DNA of 64,000 nucleotides from Nissolia schottii (taxonomy: Eukaryota; Streptophyta; Magnoliopsida; Fabales; Fabaceae), in the NCBI GenBank assembly GCA_003254905.1, contig QANU01104054.1:248001-312000 (forward strand), written 5' to 3'. Made by a program: the position numbers and the translations under genes. Shown here piece by piece: positions 35,045 to 46,429 of the stretch. Under the pieces are notes generated by a model. That model saw only the letters and a program-made list of their open reading frames with translations. It made no database searches and had not been told where the DNA came from. Positions within the stretch are counted from its first letter, which is position 1; the number at the start of each line of letters is the position of its first letter.

Positions 35045-35647
35045 GGGTTAATTAAGTTTTTAGTCCCAACAATATTAAAAAGTTTGGTTTTAGTCCCTCA
35101 GTACAAGTTTTAGTCCCTGTAAAATGTGAAAGTTTGATTTTGGTCCCTGTGGATGGTTGGGGATTGACGGTGATGATGTGTCAGTTAATGTCGTTGACGT
35201 GGTGTCACACGTGGACCCGCCACGTGGCGTAACCCATTTTTTTTGCCTTGGATCCGACGCGGTCTGACTCGACCCGGTTTGCAAAAAAAACCCCCAAATT
35301 TTAAAACCTAAATCCCCAAATCAGAATCCCCCAAGCCATCGTCCTCCCCCTGCCATCGTCTTCTCCACGCCATCGTCTTCTACACGACATCGAGTCAGAC
35401 CGGGTCGGATCGAAGGCAAAATAATGGGTTACGCCACGTGGCGGGTTCACGTGTGACGCCACGTCAGCGACGTTAACTAACACGTCATCACCGTCAATCC
35501 CCAACCATCTATAGGGACCAAAATCAAACTTTCACATTTTACAAGGACTAAAACTTGTATTGAGGGACTAAAACCAAACTTTTTAATATTACAGAGACTA
35601 AAAACTTAACTTTTTAATATTACAGGGACTAAAAACTTAATTAACCC
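35045..35647. mobile_element. Mutator-like MITE with long inverted repeats, 603 bp
   Basis: Starts GGGTTAATTAAGTTTTTAG and ends as the inverted complement (AAACTTAATTAACCC). Roughly 230 bp at each end are inverted copies, including GTTTTAGTCCCT subrepeats and CACGTGGCG text. An exact 9-bp target duplication, ATCGAAATA, lies at 35036-35044 and 35648-35656. Both the 9-bp duplication and the long TIRs fit Mutator-like elements. The small reading frames inside are TIR palindrome artefacts, so the element is non-autonomous. Confidence 0.88.
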
Positions 35648-35656
35648 ATCGAAATA

Positions 35657-36836
35657 TGAGAATTTTGTTAAGACTACCAAAATGTGGTATTCTTTTATAA
35701 ATTGCCACATTTTGTGGCGATTTATCTTGCCGCTTTTTATTTTTTAAAATAAATTGTTACTTTTTGTGGCGATTTATACCGCCATTTTTTTATTTTTTTA
35801 AATAAATCATCACATCTTATGACGATTTGTTATAAAATTTCACATTTTGGTGCAGTATAAAAATAAAATTATAGTGTTTTTCTTTTCCACTTCTTCCACC
35901 ACACTTAAATTTTTTAGCTTATTATTCTCTTTTATATTTATATTTATTATGGTTTTGCGTATATGTACACACACATTATGAACGATAACTTAATAATATA
36001 TTTATTAATGATATTTTTAAAATTGAAATTTACTTTTATGTTTTTTTATCAAATAATACTGCAGGTTTTCTTGAAACAGTTTTAAGAGAGACGAATAACG
36101 CAACAACTCTAAAAGCCATTAACATGACTGCACCAAGCCAAACACTAATGATACATTGGAATAAATGCTGAAGTTTCTTCAGGACGATTCTCTTTCCGTG
36201 TTACCTTTCTTTTCTATTTCTTACTTTTGCTATATATACACATGAATTTCAGAGTTAGAACCCAAAATCGTCTCTGTAAAGGATTCACGCCTCTTCCACT
36301 CGAATCAAAATCTTATTCAGTAGCTTTCCTTTTTCTATATCATGTTTATATAACAAAGAGTTTACTAGTTCATTACAAAATTATACATCTTATTCATACA
36401 AAGAGAGATAGACACACAATTAAATGTCGAAAAAGAAAAGATGAATATACCACTTTTGTATATTTTCCTCTTCTAACTTTATGTACAAATATTATTGGAA
36501 ATGGTGATCAAACCACAACTCAGATATGTCTCTCAATAAATGTAAAAGACGTATAACATTTTTATCTATAAATAACATTTTTCTTTATAATATTATCTGC
36601 CAACGAGGGCCTCTTCTCTTTGTTTCTGTCGCATATACCGTGTAGAGAAAGGTCAAAACTTTTGACGATTCTTGGTGCATGATTGAGCTGCAAAAAACTT
36701 TTTGATAGGCATTATATATTCTACACGTGAATTGAATTCCTTCTGCTTAAAGAATATTATTAGGTTCTGTTTTCTCTCTCATTTTATGAGGCCACGTTCT
36801 TTTTTCTACTAAATTGAGCATGGTTCAAAACTATTG

Positions 36837-36837
<1 letters not shown>
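35657..36837. other. Intergenic DNA upstream of the gap
   Basis: Contains degenerate direct repeats of TTGTGGCGATTTAT at about 35690-35850, spaced about 65 bp. The rest is AT-rich with no supported gene. Confidence 0.4.

Positions 36838-36840
<3 letters not shown>

Positions 36841-36875
<35 letters not shown>
36841..36875. repeat. (TA)n microsatellite
   Basis: A pure TA dinucleotide run directly before the assembly gap. Confidence 0.95.
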
Positions 36876-36878
<3 letters not shown>

Positions 36879-36881
36879 CAT

Positions 36882-37570
36882 NNNNNNNNNNNNNNNNNNN
36901 NNNNNNNNNNNNNNNNNNNNNNNNNNNNNNNNNNNNNNNNNNNNNNNNNNNNNNNNNNNNNNNNNNNNNNNNNNNNNNNNNNNNNNNNNNNNNNNNNNNN
37001 NNNNNNNNNNNNNNNNNNNNNNNNNNNNNNNNNNNNNNNNNNNNNNNNNNNNNNNNNNNNNNNNNNNNNNNNNNNNNNNNNNNNNNNNNNNNNNNNNNNN
37101 NNNNNNNNNNNNNNNNNNNNNNNNNNNNNNNNNNNNNNNNNNNNNNNNNNNNNNNNNNNNNNNNNNNNNNNNNNNNNNNNNNNNNNNNNNNNNNNNNNNN
37201 NNNNNNNNNNNNNNNNNNNNNNNNNNNNNNNNNNNNNNNNNNNNNNNNNNNNNNNNNNNNNNNNNNNNNNNNNNNNNNNNNNNNNNNNNNNNNNNNNNNN
37301 NNNNNNNNNNNNNNNNNNNNNNNNNNNNNNNNNNNNNNNNNNNNNNNNNNNNNNNNNNNNNNNNNNNNNNNNNNNNNNNNNNNNNNNNNNNNNNNNNNNN
37401 NNNNNNNNNNNNNNNNNNNNNNNNNNNNNNNNNNNNNNNNNNNNNNNNNNNNNNNNNNNNNNNNNNNNNNNNNNNNNNNNNNNNNNNNNNNNNNNNNNNN
37501 NNNNNNNNNNNNNNNNNNNNNNNNNNNNNNNNNNNNNNNNNNNNNNNNNNNNNNNNNNNNNNNNNNNNNN
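36882..37570. other. Assembly gap (689 N)
   Basis: Unknown bases. Reading frames crossing it are meaningless. The gap lies 202 bp upstream of the glucosyltransferase ATG, so its promoter is partly missing. Confidence 1.
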
Positions 37571-37584
37571 AGAGAGAGAGAGAA
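37571..37584. repeat. (AG)n microsatellite at gap edge
   Basis: A short AG run immediately after the N block. A further GA-rich 5' UTR-like stretch follows at 37733-37760. Confidence 0.85.
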
Positions 37585-37772
37585 AGAGTGGTGGTTTTGA
37601 TTTGAACTTTGTTGTGTGGTAAGAATGGAATAGAAATGGGGTTAAGCTAAATCCATGCAATTAATATCCCCGCTTGTGTTGTGAGAGTCAGAGAGTTTCT
37701 AAGGGGAAAAAAAAAAAGGAGGAGGGAGCTGAGAGAGAGAGAAGAAGAGGAAGAAGAAGAGTCGTAATAGCA

Positions 37773-40700
37773 ATGGCTTCTTTAGAGACTCTTGATTTAT
37801 TCCTCTTCTCTCTCTGCAGAGACTTCACCTCTCCTTGGGCCGTTTTCGTTCAAATTCAGGTTTCCCATTTCTCTCCCTTTCCCCCATTAACTCTTTCTTT
37901 TTTTTTTTTCCTGCATAACAAGTTTAAATGTTCAACCCCTTCTAGTAATACTGTGGATTTTTTTTAAAAAATTTTATAAAATGAGCCAAAGTCTTTTAAA
38001 AAATAAATAAAATCAATTGGTATGTTAGGTTCCTTGAATTTGTTCAAAATTTTGTTTGTTTGGTATTTCATTTACCATCGTATGATTTGCTGTGCTGTTT
38101 TTGAGATGCTATGTGGACTTGTTGCTCTTCATTACCTATTTGTCAATTGGTTTTGCTTAGGTAATGAAACTTGAATTCATAAAAACTTGAATTTTTCTTT
38201 TGTTTGCTCTGCAGGGGTGTATAATTTGCTTACTTCTTGCAATTGGATGGGCTGCTGCTTCTCATGTCAGGTACTCATTGATGTTAAATAGAGTTAGGAA
38301 TGCCATTTACCAAGATGTCATGAAGAAACTTCTGGTAAATTCTTGGCTTTTCAGGAACAAAGAGACAAGACGAATAAGGAAGAGTATGCGGAACGGCAAT
38401 ACCTTCGCCTTCCTTTGCCACGACGTTAATGAACTCGAGCACTCCAATCAGGTCAATCTGCCAAGAGTTACAGTAATTATGCCCCTAAAAGGGTTTGGAG
38501 AACACAATCTCCATAACTGGAGGAGTCAGGTATAGGACACAAACCACTATAACTTCTTTGATAATGCTATTATTCTGTTTTTTTGTTTGAGCTTCTCCTT
38601 TTAAATAGGAACATTTGCTTATTATGATTATGCTTTTATACATATGCAGCTAACATCTCTTTATGGTGGCCCTCTAGAATTTCTTTTAATGGTAGAAAGT
38701 AAAGAGGACCCTGCTTACTATGCTGTATCAAAACTGATATCAGAATTTGAGGTACAAGTGAAACTTCACAGTGAGGCTTGATTCCATCGCTTTGGTGACC
38801 TTGCATGGATCTGTTATGTTTTTGGGATTTTTCTGTCACATTGATAATCTTGTCTGTATCTTACTAAGTCAGATGCCTGTTTAATTTATGCAGGGTTCTG
38901 TTGATGCTAGGGTTATTGTAGCTGGTTTGTCAACAACTTGTAGTCAAAAAATTCACAATCAATTGGTATGGATTTTTTGTGTTAATTTTTTTTAATGCTT
39001 TGCTAGTATTTTCAAATGCATTGTCCAGGGCCTTGCTACATTTGAAACTTCAGTCTCTTTACGAGTAAAACTTCAAATTCGTCCCTAACGTTAGCAGTGT
39101 CGTTTAAGTTTGTCCTCGAGCTTTGAAAAACAACAAATTTGTCCACCTCGTCCATCAAATTTGTTCCTAGATCCTTGACACATGGGACAAATTTGATGTA
39201 TGAATGCCAACCTTAAGAGACAAATTTGCTATTTTCCAAAAATTTTGGACGAACTTGATCGACGCTGGCAACGTGATGGACAAATTTAAAGAGTTACTCG
39301 TCTTTTCACCATTACATTTAAGCGAAGTCAATATGAATCTATGTTGAACTTGGTTGTTGTTGGAAAGTCAAAATAAAACCTAGGCAAATTCTTGTTGATT
39401 TCTTAGGTTGTCCTTTACAATAATGCTTATTACCAACTGCACTAGTATGACATAGTATTGGCACCTGGGCAGGTCGGAGTAGAGAAAATGCACAAAGACA
39501 CCAAGTATGTATTGTTTTTGGATGATGATGTTAGGCTACATCCTGGAACAATTGGAGCCCTCACTCGTGAGATGGAAAAGAATCCTGAGGTATAACTTAG
39601 CAAAAATTTGTTTCAAGTGTTTCAGTGTTATTAAAAAGCAGCTATAGCAGCGCTGTAGCGTAGTGGAATTGGAGCACACCGCTACATTATTAATAGTGGT
39701 TATAGTGAGTAGTGGCACTATGGTGGTAATAAGCGAGTTTTTGGCTATTCGCTATTTTCGCTATTCTACTATTGATAACATTGATGTGTTTTCTGCATAT
39801 TTATGTGTTTAATCAGAACATTCATGGTTCCACTTGCAAGAATTATTTATGTTCTTTACTGTTTTGATGCTGAACAGATATTTATTCAAACTGGTTACCC
39901 TCTTGATTTGCCATCTGGAAGTCTAGGGAGTTACTGCATATATGAATACCATATGGTACACAACTACCTCTGGCTTTATATCTCAAATCTGTGAGGCAAA
40001 TGTATGCCTAAATGATTGTCTTTTTCTTTTATTTCATTTGTTTTTAACCTGTTTGCAGCTGAATCACCTTAAATGAAACTTATCTAATTGAATTTTGACT
40101 TGTCTCTGAATTTTGTCATCTATTTGGTAGGACCTAGCTGTTATGATGATTGTAAATTTCTAACATGTTAGTATGGGGTTTAATGACTTTTTTTTTTAAT
40201 CTTTGCACTAATATCTAAACTCCACTATTAGTGGAACCGGCTAATCTAGCTTAGGTTTTTTTCTCCCGGGTCTCGAACCCTAAACTCTTTAGGAAGGGGA
40301 CGAGTTTGTCTATCACTTGACCAACTTTGTGTTAGTGGGTGTGATGACTTTTAATTTAGCCTTTTGATAATATCTCATTAAATTTTAGTTATAATTATTG
40401 AAGTATTTGTTCACATTCTTTTTCACTTTGTTTTGCAGCCTTGTTCAATGGGGTTTGCCACAGGTGGACAAACATTCTTTCTTTGGGGAGGGTGCATGAT
40501 GGCAAGTAGCTTCTACCTTTCATTCTAGTTTGTGCATAAAAGTGCTTACATTCTAACTATTCAGTTTCTTTTTCTCAATAGATGCATGCTGAGGACTTCA
40601 GGCAAGACAATTGTGGTGTAGTCTCAGGACTTCGAGGGGGTGGATATTCTGATGACATGACTCTTTCAGCCATAGCTGGTATATCTTTCGTATCCCTGTC

Positions 40701-43292
40701 AAATTTGAAGTTTAAACAGTATGATCATCATATATAACAGCTTTATCAACTTTGTTCATTGAAAATAATTATTATTGATCCATAAAGGAGCTGGTTTTTA
40801 AATAACAATACATTACTGTCTAAAGGGCATTTTTCTTGCACTTGTTTGATGCTTAGTCATTGCACATTTTGCATACATGTAATATTTTCTTCCGCGAGAT
40901 AATTATTCAATAAAGTGGTCATATTTTGTCTTTCATACAACTTTTCTTTGAACAAAAAATTCTAACGCTGATGTTTGTGATCCTTTTTGAAACAGAAGTG
41001 CAATAGGCTTACACTAACTTAACTACCATAGTAAACATTTTTTTTTCTTTGTAACTTAACTAGTGATTCATGCCCTGTGCCGCTCTTTTTATACCTGATG
41101 TTTTTCCCTAGTCTTTCGTTCTTGTTAATTATGCTGTTCATGACCATAATACATTCAATTTCAGGTGCTCACAAAAAGCTCATTACTTCTCCTCCAGTTG
41201 CTGTCTTTCCTCATCCCCTTGCAACAGATCTTAATTTTGGAAGGTTTGTGATTATCACTCACCTGAAAATAAGGTTTCTTCTTATATATTCTCTGTTAAC
41301 CATTTAAAATTATGCAGGTACTGGAATTATTTGAGGAAACAAACATTTGTTTTGGAGTCATACACAACAAAAGTTAACCAGGTAATGAACCGTGCATTGT
41401 TTGCCGTCCACTGCTATTTGTCATGGGGGTTTGTAGCACCGTACTGTATGGCAGTGATCCATGCTGCGGCGGCGCTAAGAGCTTACGATAAGGGGTATTC
41501 ACTTGAAGAAATGACCTACATTTATGATGGTGAGAACACTTTTTTTTCCCCTTCTTAGGTAGGTTGTTAGTGTTGATTCTTGTGTAAACAATTGACAAGA
41601 TTGATACTGAATTAGGGATACCGTTCAATGTAGTTGAAGTGTCAGGAATCTCTCATGATGAGTTCCTTATGCTTTATATGCAACAATGTGGTCCCCATTG
41701 TTGTATGTTGCATTTCAAGAGAGTGAGTCTTGACGTAATGGTAAAGTTGTTGTCTTGTAACCTAGAAGTTGTTTGTAGTATTAGAAACCTCTACTTGTAG
41801 GATAAGATTGCGTACATTTATCCTTCTTAGATTGTATTAGGTGGAAGTCTCATGCCTTGGACTGCTCTTGCTCTGTGTTCCAATTTTAGTACTGAGCATT
41901 CACAAATAGACCAGACTGCAAAAATAAAAGAAAATTGGAAGAAAAGCACTTTTGAGATTCACATTAAGTATTACATTTTTGCTTTTGCACAGGGTTAAGA
42001 CTGGTGAGCTTCCTAGCCATATGCACTCTTCTCGCTCTTTTTTCAATGGGGAACTTGACGAGGATAGAAGTTAGACTTTGCAATATATTGTCCCCAGAGG
42101 CACCACCGCTTTCTCTCAAATCCTATAACTGGTATCTTGTAAGTATTTCTTCAAACTTGCTTTATAATGAAAACTGTTATTTTACTCATTGTACATGGAA
42201 CATTGTACTGATTCACTATTTATTTACTATTGCATGAGATCTTATTGGGTGGGAGTCCCAATAAAATTTCATTTAATAGTGGATATGCTGTGAGTCAACA
42301 CGGTTTTGTGTGTAAAACGAGTCCAAATATTGGTGTTATCCTAGATGTCTTGGACATAGTATGGAGGTTTTTCTGAGTTGATCTTTATCAGCCTTAAACC
42401 TCAACAACAATTCAAAGTTATGACTCAGCATGTTTAGGGAAAAAATTATACAACAAAAAGCATAACTTAAAATTGAAAGAAATTTTAACTGAAAAAAGAA
42501 AAACTTGGTAAGCATGAAGAATTGACAATGGAAAGTTATACGGGATACATGGCACAAGGATTGACCTAAACATGTTAACATGAAAAAAAGATCAAGCAGT
42601 ACATAAATTTGTGTGACTACACGTTGAAAATGGTTATAATATGTGAATATGCGAACATATAGATTTAATATTATGCCAAGGGACTAAGAAGTGACTTTTT
42701 TTTTGTGAGCAAGGTGTTCATTGCAATGCTGGTGGATAACTTTCTATACCCTGTATCTGCCATTCGCTCCCATTTCTCTCAATCTATCAATTGGTCAGGC
42801 ATTCGGTACTATTTGAAAGATGGGAAAGTCAGCAAGGTAAGTTGGTCAAGGTTTTATGTCAACTTCAACATTTTTTTTGGCTTCTCTATTGAAGCAGGTG
42901 CAGAATCATGTGTAATGTTGTCTACCAGATGATGTGTGTTAATATCCCAACCTTCACCCAAGTGCCATTATTCTTATATCTGTCACTTAAATTTTTTTTA
43001 CATTAAAAAAATTAATGTATCTAGACCTGGATGGAGTAGGTATGTGTGGTGGCACTTAGGAAGGTTGGAACAATGCAATTTTGTAATCCTTTTTCTCAAC
43101 CAGCTTTTTTGTAACTAACTGTGTATTCTACAGATTGAAAGAACTAAAAAGACCAAGGATGTTGGTCCAGTTTTCACAGATTTGGCAGGAAAACATTTAT
43201 ACGGCAAGAAAGGGTTGCCTGCTAAAGCCTCATTCCTCAGTTCTTTGACCAAGTATTTGACACAACAGCATCAACCCAAGAGATCTGAGTAA
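37773..43292 (+). CDS. GCS: Ceramide glucosyltransferase (GT21, glucosylceramide synthase)
   Basis: Transfers glucose from UDP-glucose to ceramide on ER/Golgi membranes, making glucosylceramide. The 14 exons are: 37773-37859, 38215-38270, 38355-38529, 38650-38751, 38894-38965, 39473-39589, 39878-39955, 40439-40501, 40582-40678, 41165-41243, 41318-41529, 41993-42138, 42714-42836, 43134-43292. They join in phase to 1566 nt (521 aa), matching the roughly 520 aa of plant relatives. Seen: an N-terminal membrane helix (GCIICLLLAIGWAAASHV), RVTVIMPLKGFGEHNLHNW, a D1 region (VESKEDP, about 121-127), FLDDDV (about 179-184), GYSDDM (about 271-276), and hydrophobic helices near the C-terminus. At the (Q/R)xxRW site I see FGRYW, not an exact match. 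The second intron is 84 bp and in frame; keeping it would give 549 aa. The intron after exon 40439-40501 starts GC. The gene is convergent with the b5-like gene. Confidence 0.94.
39062..39300. mobile_element. Inverted-repeat MITE in a GCS intron
   Basis: The ends are inverted, imperfect copies: CGAGTAAAACTTCAAATTCG at the left and the complement of CGAGTAACTCTTTAAATTTG at the right. Repeated AAATTTGTCC-type subrepeats fill the interior. It lies in the intron between 38965 and 39473. No clear target duplication was found. Confidence 0.6.
39615..39785. repeat. Dispersed repeat with GCTATAGCG text in GCS intron
   Basis: Contains AGCTATAGCAGCGCTGTAGCG and CGCTATTTTCGCTATTC motifs ending in TTGATAACA. 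A related sequence, in the opposite sense, sits in the cytochrome b5-like gene's intron at about 45350-45495. Probably a small inverted-repeat transposon family. Confidence 0.45.
40192..40343 (-). mobile_element. Second-type tRNA-derived SINE in GCS intron
   Basis: On the minus strand an A-box-like TTGGTCAAGTGAT and a B box GGGTTCGAGACCC are spaced as in tRNA-derived SINEs. The element ends in a T run on the plus strand (A tail on the minus strand). The flanking repeat ATGACTTTT at 40183-40191 and 40344-40352 is a likely target duplication. It differs from the SINE family at 437 and 34274. Confidence 0.7.
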
Positions 43293-43869
43293 GTAGGAAA
43301 CAGGCTTCATTCAGCATGCAAATTCTGTCTAGCTAACTCTTGTGCCTCTGCCCCAACTTTTCGGAGGCATGGCGGGGCAGCCTGCCCCTTTTTGAAAGCA
43401 AGGGCGTTGTAGATCAATTGCAGTTATCTGTTGTTTGGTGATTCATGATTGATTGATTCTTTAATGTGGTAGAATCCTTGATCCATTTTTCTCATTAGTG
43501 CCCATTCAATGCAGATGATTTTTCAGCTCAAGCCCCTTCTGGGTGCTGATTTTGTAATTGTAACAATTGATCTGTAATTTATATACACCAATCAGCAATT
43601 GCTAAATGTGCATAGCGATTCACATTCCTTTTTTAAATCTCCATATCTCCTTCACACATGACAATAATATGCATTTATAGCTTTCTCATAAAAATCATGC
43701 CTGGGATTAGCTTCTGAGTTCAAACAGATATAGCACTTCAATTGGTGTCTAGCAAACATAAATGATCAGACAAGAAGTGCAAAACTGTGGGGGTAACAAG
43801 CAAGAGAATATTGAGATTCGGAAATGAACATATCTCTTGAATGTTACAAACCAGAAGCCACTGACTTAG
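43293..43869. other. Region between two convergent genes
   Basis: The 577 bp between the stop codons of the glucosyltransferase and the b5-like gene. It must hold both 3' UTRs. No other gene is seen. Confidence 0.7.
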
Positions 43870-46218
43870 CTATAGCTCCAAATCTCCAATGTAGAAGTCT
43901 TCAATCATGTCAAAAACTCGAGTTGCATGCTGCGGCCTGCCACAAGGGGGGAGAAGATATTAAAATAAAGAATAATAAAGGTTTATGGGCTTCACTGGCA
44001 AAACAAGTACAGAGAACCAAATACAAATAGAGAAAGGATCAAGCAGAGGATTAAGCTTGGCTGAAAAGGAGCCTCCCCTTATTGCCTACAAATGTATGTT
44101 GGAAATACAACTGTAACAAAGTGCTCTATGATGAGCTATAAACCATAAACCAACTATATCCTAAAACAAACAACCTAAGTTATTTGATGGAAAATACAAC
44201 TGATCATCTGAGGGAGATACAACGAAGTTAAAAGGATACTTAGTTCATAGTAGTAGTTGTCAGGTATTGTATTATTAATTTATAACCAGTGTTATATGGC
44301 TCGACAAGCAACTGCACGAAAATGCACTAATCATGTTCCAGCCAATACGAAATTAGTAAAACAAATAACAGTCAAAAAACGGGTTTTGATGGAAAACATG
44401 GGGTGCTGGCCAATCAACATGTTTCTTGCTGTATTCACGACAAAAAGAGTCGTGCAAAAGAGCATTTTCCTTAATGTATCATCAAGTGAAAACCAACATA
44501 TTACCTTGGCCACTTGGTCGCTTGGCTGGAGAAACTTCATCAAAGTCAATTTATAACATATTGAAATAATAGGACGGCATGATGAATTTAGACAGTCATG
44601 TTATAGTTAAATTTTAATGGCCTCTATCCTTAAGAACCAGATCCTTACACTTGCATAATAGGAATCTAAATCTTCAAGTTTACTCAAAAGAATTTGTAGG
44701 TTAGACACGTTATGGTCCTCACTTTCCTCTAAGCAACTAATCTACAAGTACATGAAGTACATAACTAAGCAGGTACATACCAAGAAGGAAACACGATATA
44801 TTTTATTGGGAAAATCAAGAAGAAATTTTCAGTAAGAAAAAATATATATGTAATAAAGGTAAATTCAGAGTAGTTTCTCCAATACATGCAAGCAATGTAT
44901 GAAATGGAACAGATGCATACCCAAAAAACCCTTCAGTCGAATCATCTCCAGCATGTGCTAGAATGGCATCACCACCTGGATGTTCCTCCACATAAGAGGT
45001 AACATCATATACCTAGAGTAAGATGAAACCCCAAAATCATACCATTAGGAATCAACGTGCCTTAAATAGGATAAAATGGTAAACAGAAGATTAGATATGG
45101 GAAAACTAATCAGTTTTAATTTTAAACCAGAGGAGCAATGCATTCATAAATACAACAACAATAAAAGATTGTACCCTGTTCTTGATGATTATCCAACAAT
45201 CTGTTCTCGTGCTATGCAATGAGACTTCAGCTTTACTGTAAGATTTTGATGCCTACAAGCAACATATAGTCCATAAACACACTATAATTACATTTAAAAA
45301 ATAAAGCATGTTTAAAGAATGCACAGCATTATATGCTTGAACACCCCCCGCCCGGCGGGCTGCGTGGCAGTGGCAGTGATAGTGTTATCAAATATCCACT
45401 ATAGCGGAATAGCTAGTGGGTTTTAAGTTGATTTCTATAGCGGAAAAAATAGTAGGTTTTGAGCAAAATACTGTTTCCGCTATTGATAAGACTAGGCAGT
45501 GAAAGGGAAAAATTAACACTCAGGGTGTGTTTTGCGGGGGGAGGAATTTCATTTCTACCCCGAAGTGAAAAATGATAAAAAGCTGATCCCTAATCATACA
45601 ACCACACAATGATAAAAGCTGATTTAATGATCTCCTAAATGTCACGCATGCTTTCTTTCTTTTGGGGTATGGACAAAACCCTCAAACGACACCAAATCTT
45701 ACTAATAAACTTAGCTTACTAATAATTGCTTAGAGAGTTAAAAACCGAGACATTACAATATTCAATTGGTTTCACCTAGATCCAAAATCTCTGTTAGTTA
45801 ACAAAGCCAGATGCTTTTTGCTCTTTCCTCAGCAAAGAAAAATAGTAACACCACATTGACCACACTATCACCTTTAATGATTGCTATGTCATAGCAGAAT
45901 CCACAATTAAACGAAAAATGACAGGAAAAAAAGGTTCATTGAGCTACAATAAAAATACCTTATCATTGTTTAAGCTGGACTGAGCTTCTTTTCCCTTATG
46001 CCCTGAGAAGGATGCAAAGAAATCAGATACTCAGGTAAGTAACACAAACACATTATTACCCATTTCAAAAAGATTATATATAGAAGCACATACAGATCAT
46101 ATAATAACAATAAAAAAAGAGTAAAAATGAATTAACCAGATTTGGGGTGTCGTGGGGACAAGGAAAGAACCGCGAGGAAGAGACCCAGAAGCAATGCGAG
46201 TGCAACCAGCAATATCAT
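43870..46218 (-). CDS. CB5LP: Cytochrome b5-like membrane-anchored protein (CB5LP type)
   Basis: A small haem protein expected to carry electrons to membrane oxidases or desaturases. Five coding exons on the minus strand: 46137-46218, 45959-46002, 45175-45252, 44921-45012, 43870-43936. They join in phase to 363 nt (120 aa), all GT-AG. Residues 1-21 are a hydrophobic N-terminal anchor (MILLVALALLLGLFLAVLSL), unlike typical plant b5 proteins, which anchor at the C-terminus; this matches the CB5LP subgroup. The b5 domain spans about 43-118: EVSLHSTRTDCWIIIKNRVY, then HPGG with the haem ligand His79, and PQHATR with the likely second ligand His102, ending FDMIEDFYIGDLEL. A 5' UTR intron (46256-46429) has a good donor and acceptor. 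The intron before the last exon is 984 bp. No breaks are seen. Confidence 0.93.
45350..45495. repeat. Dispersed repeat in b5-like gene intron
   Basis: Contains TGTTATCAAATATCCACTAT, CTATAGCGG repeats and TTCCGCTATTGATAAG, giving inverted ends (TTATCAA...TTGATAA). It is related to 39615-39785. Probably a small non-autonomous DNA transposon. Confidence 0.5.
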
Positions 46219-46255
46219 TTTTCGAAAATTCGGGGACTTAGGTGCCCAATCCAAT

Positions 46256-46429
46256 CTGAAAGAGCCAAAAAGACAAAAGGGTATGCAAGGATATCAACAA
46301 GTATTCACATTTAAGCAAAAGTACAAAGTTGAAGCTTTTGGAGAGAAAGAGAAAGGGAGTGTAGAAAGAATACAACAGAGCACACAGTGTGGGAAGATAA
46401 ACAAAGAAGAAAAAATGTTAACAACTCAC
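46256..46429 (-). other. Probable 5' UTR intron of CB5LP
   Basis: On the minus strand the donor reads G|GTGAGTTG at 46429 and the acceptor CTTTCAG|ATTGG ends at 46256. The spliced leader would end 37 nt before the ATG. This is inferred from splice consensus only. Confidence 0.55.

Noticed and set aside
35090..35504. Minus-strand frames of 64 and 67 codons
   Set aside because: Similar peptides arise from the two inverted arms of the 603-bp MITE, so they reflect the palindrome.
36809..37660. Long open frames on both strands
   Set aside because: They consist almost entirely of N codons across an assembly gap plus TA or AG repeats.
44257..44556. 99-codon frame
   Set aside because: Lies in the last CB5LP intron, with an overlapping antisense frame and no recognisable features.
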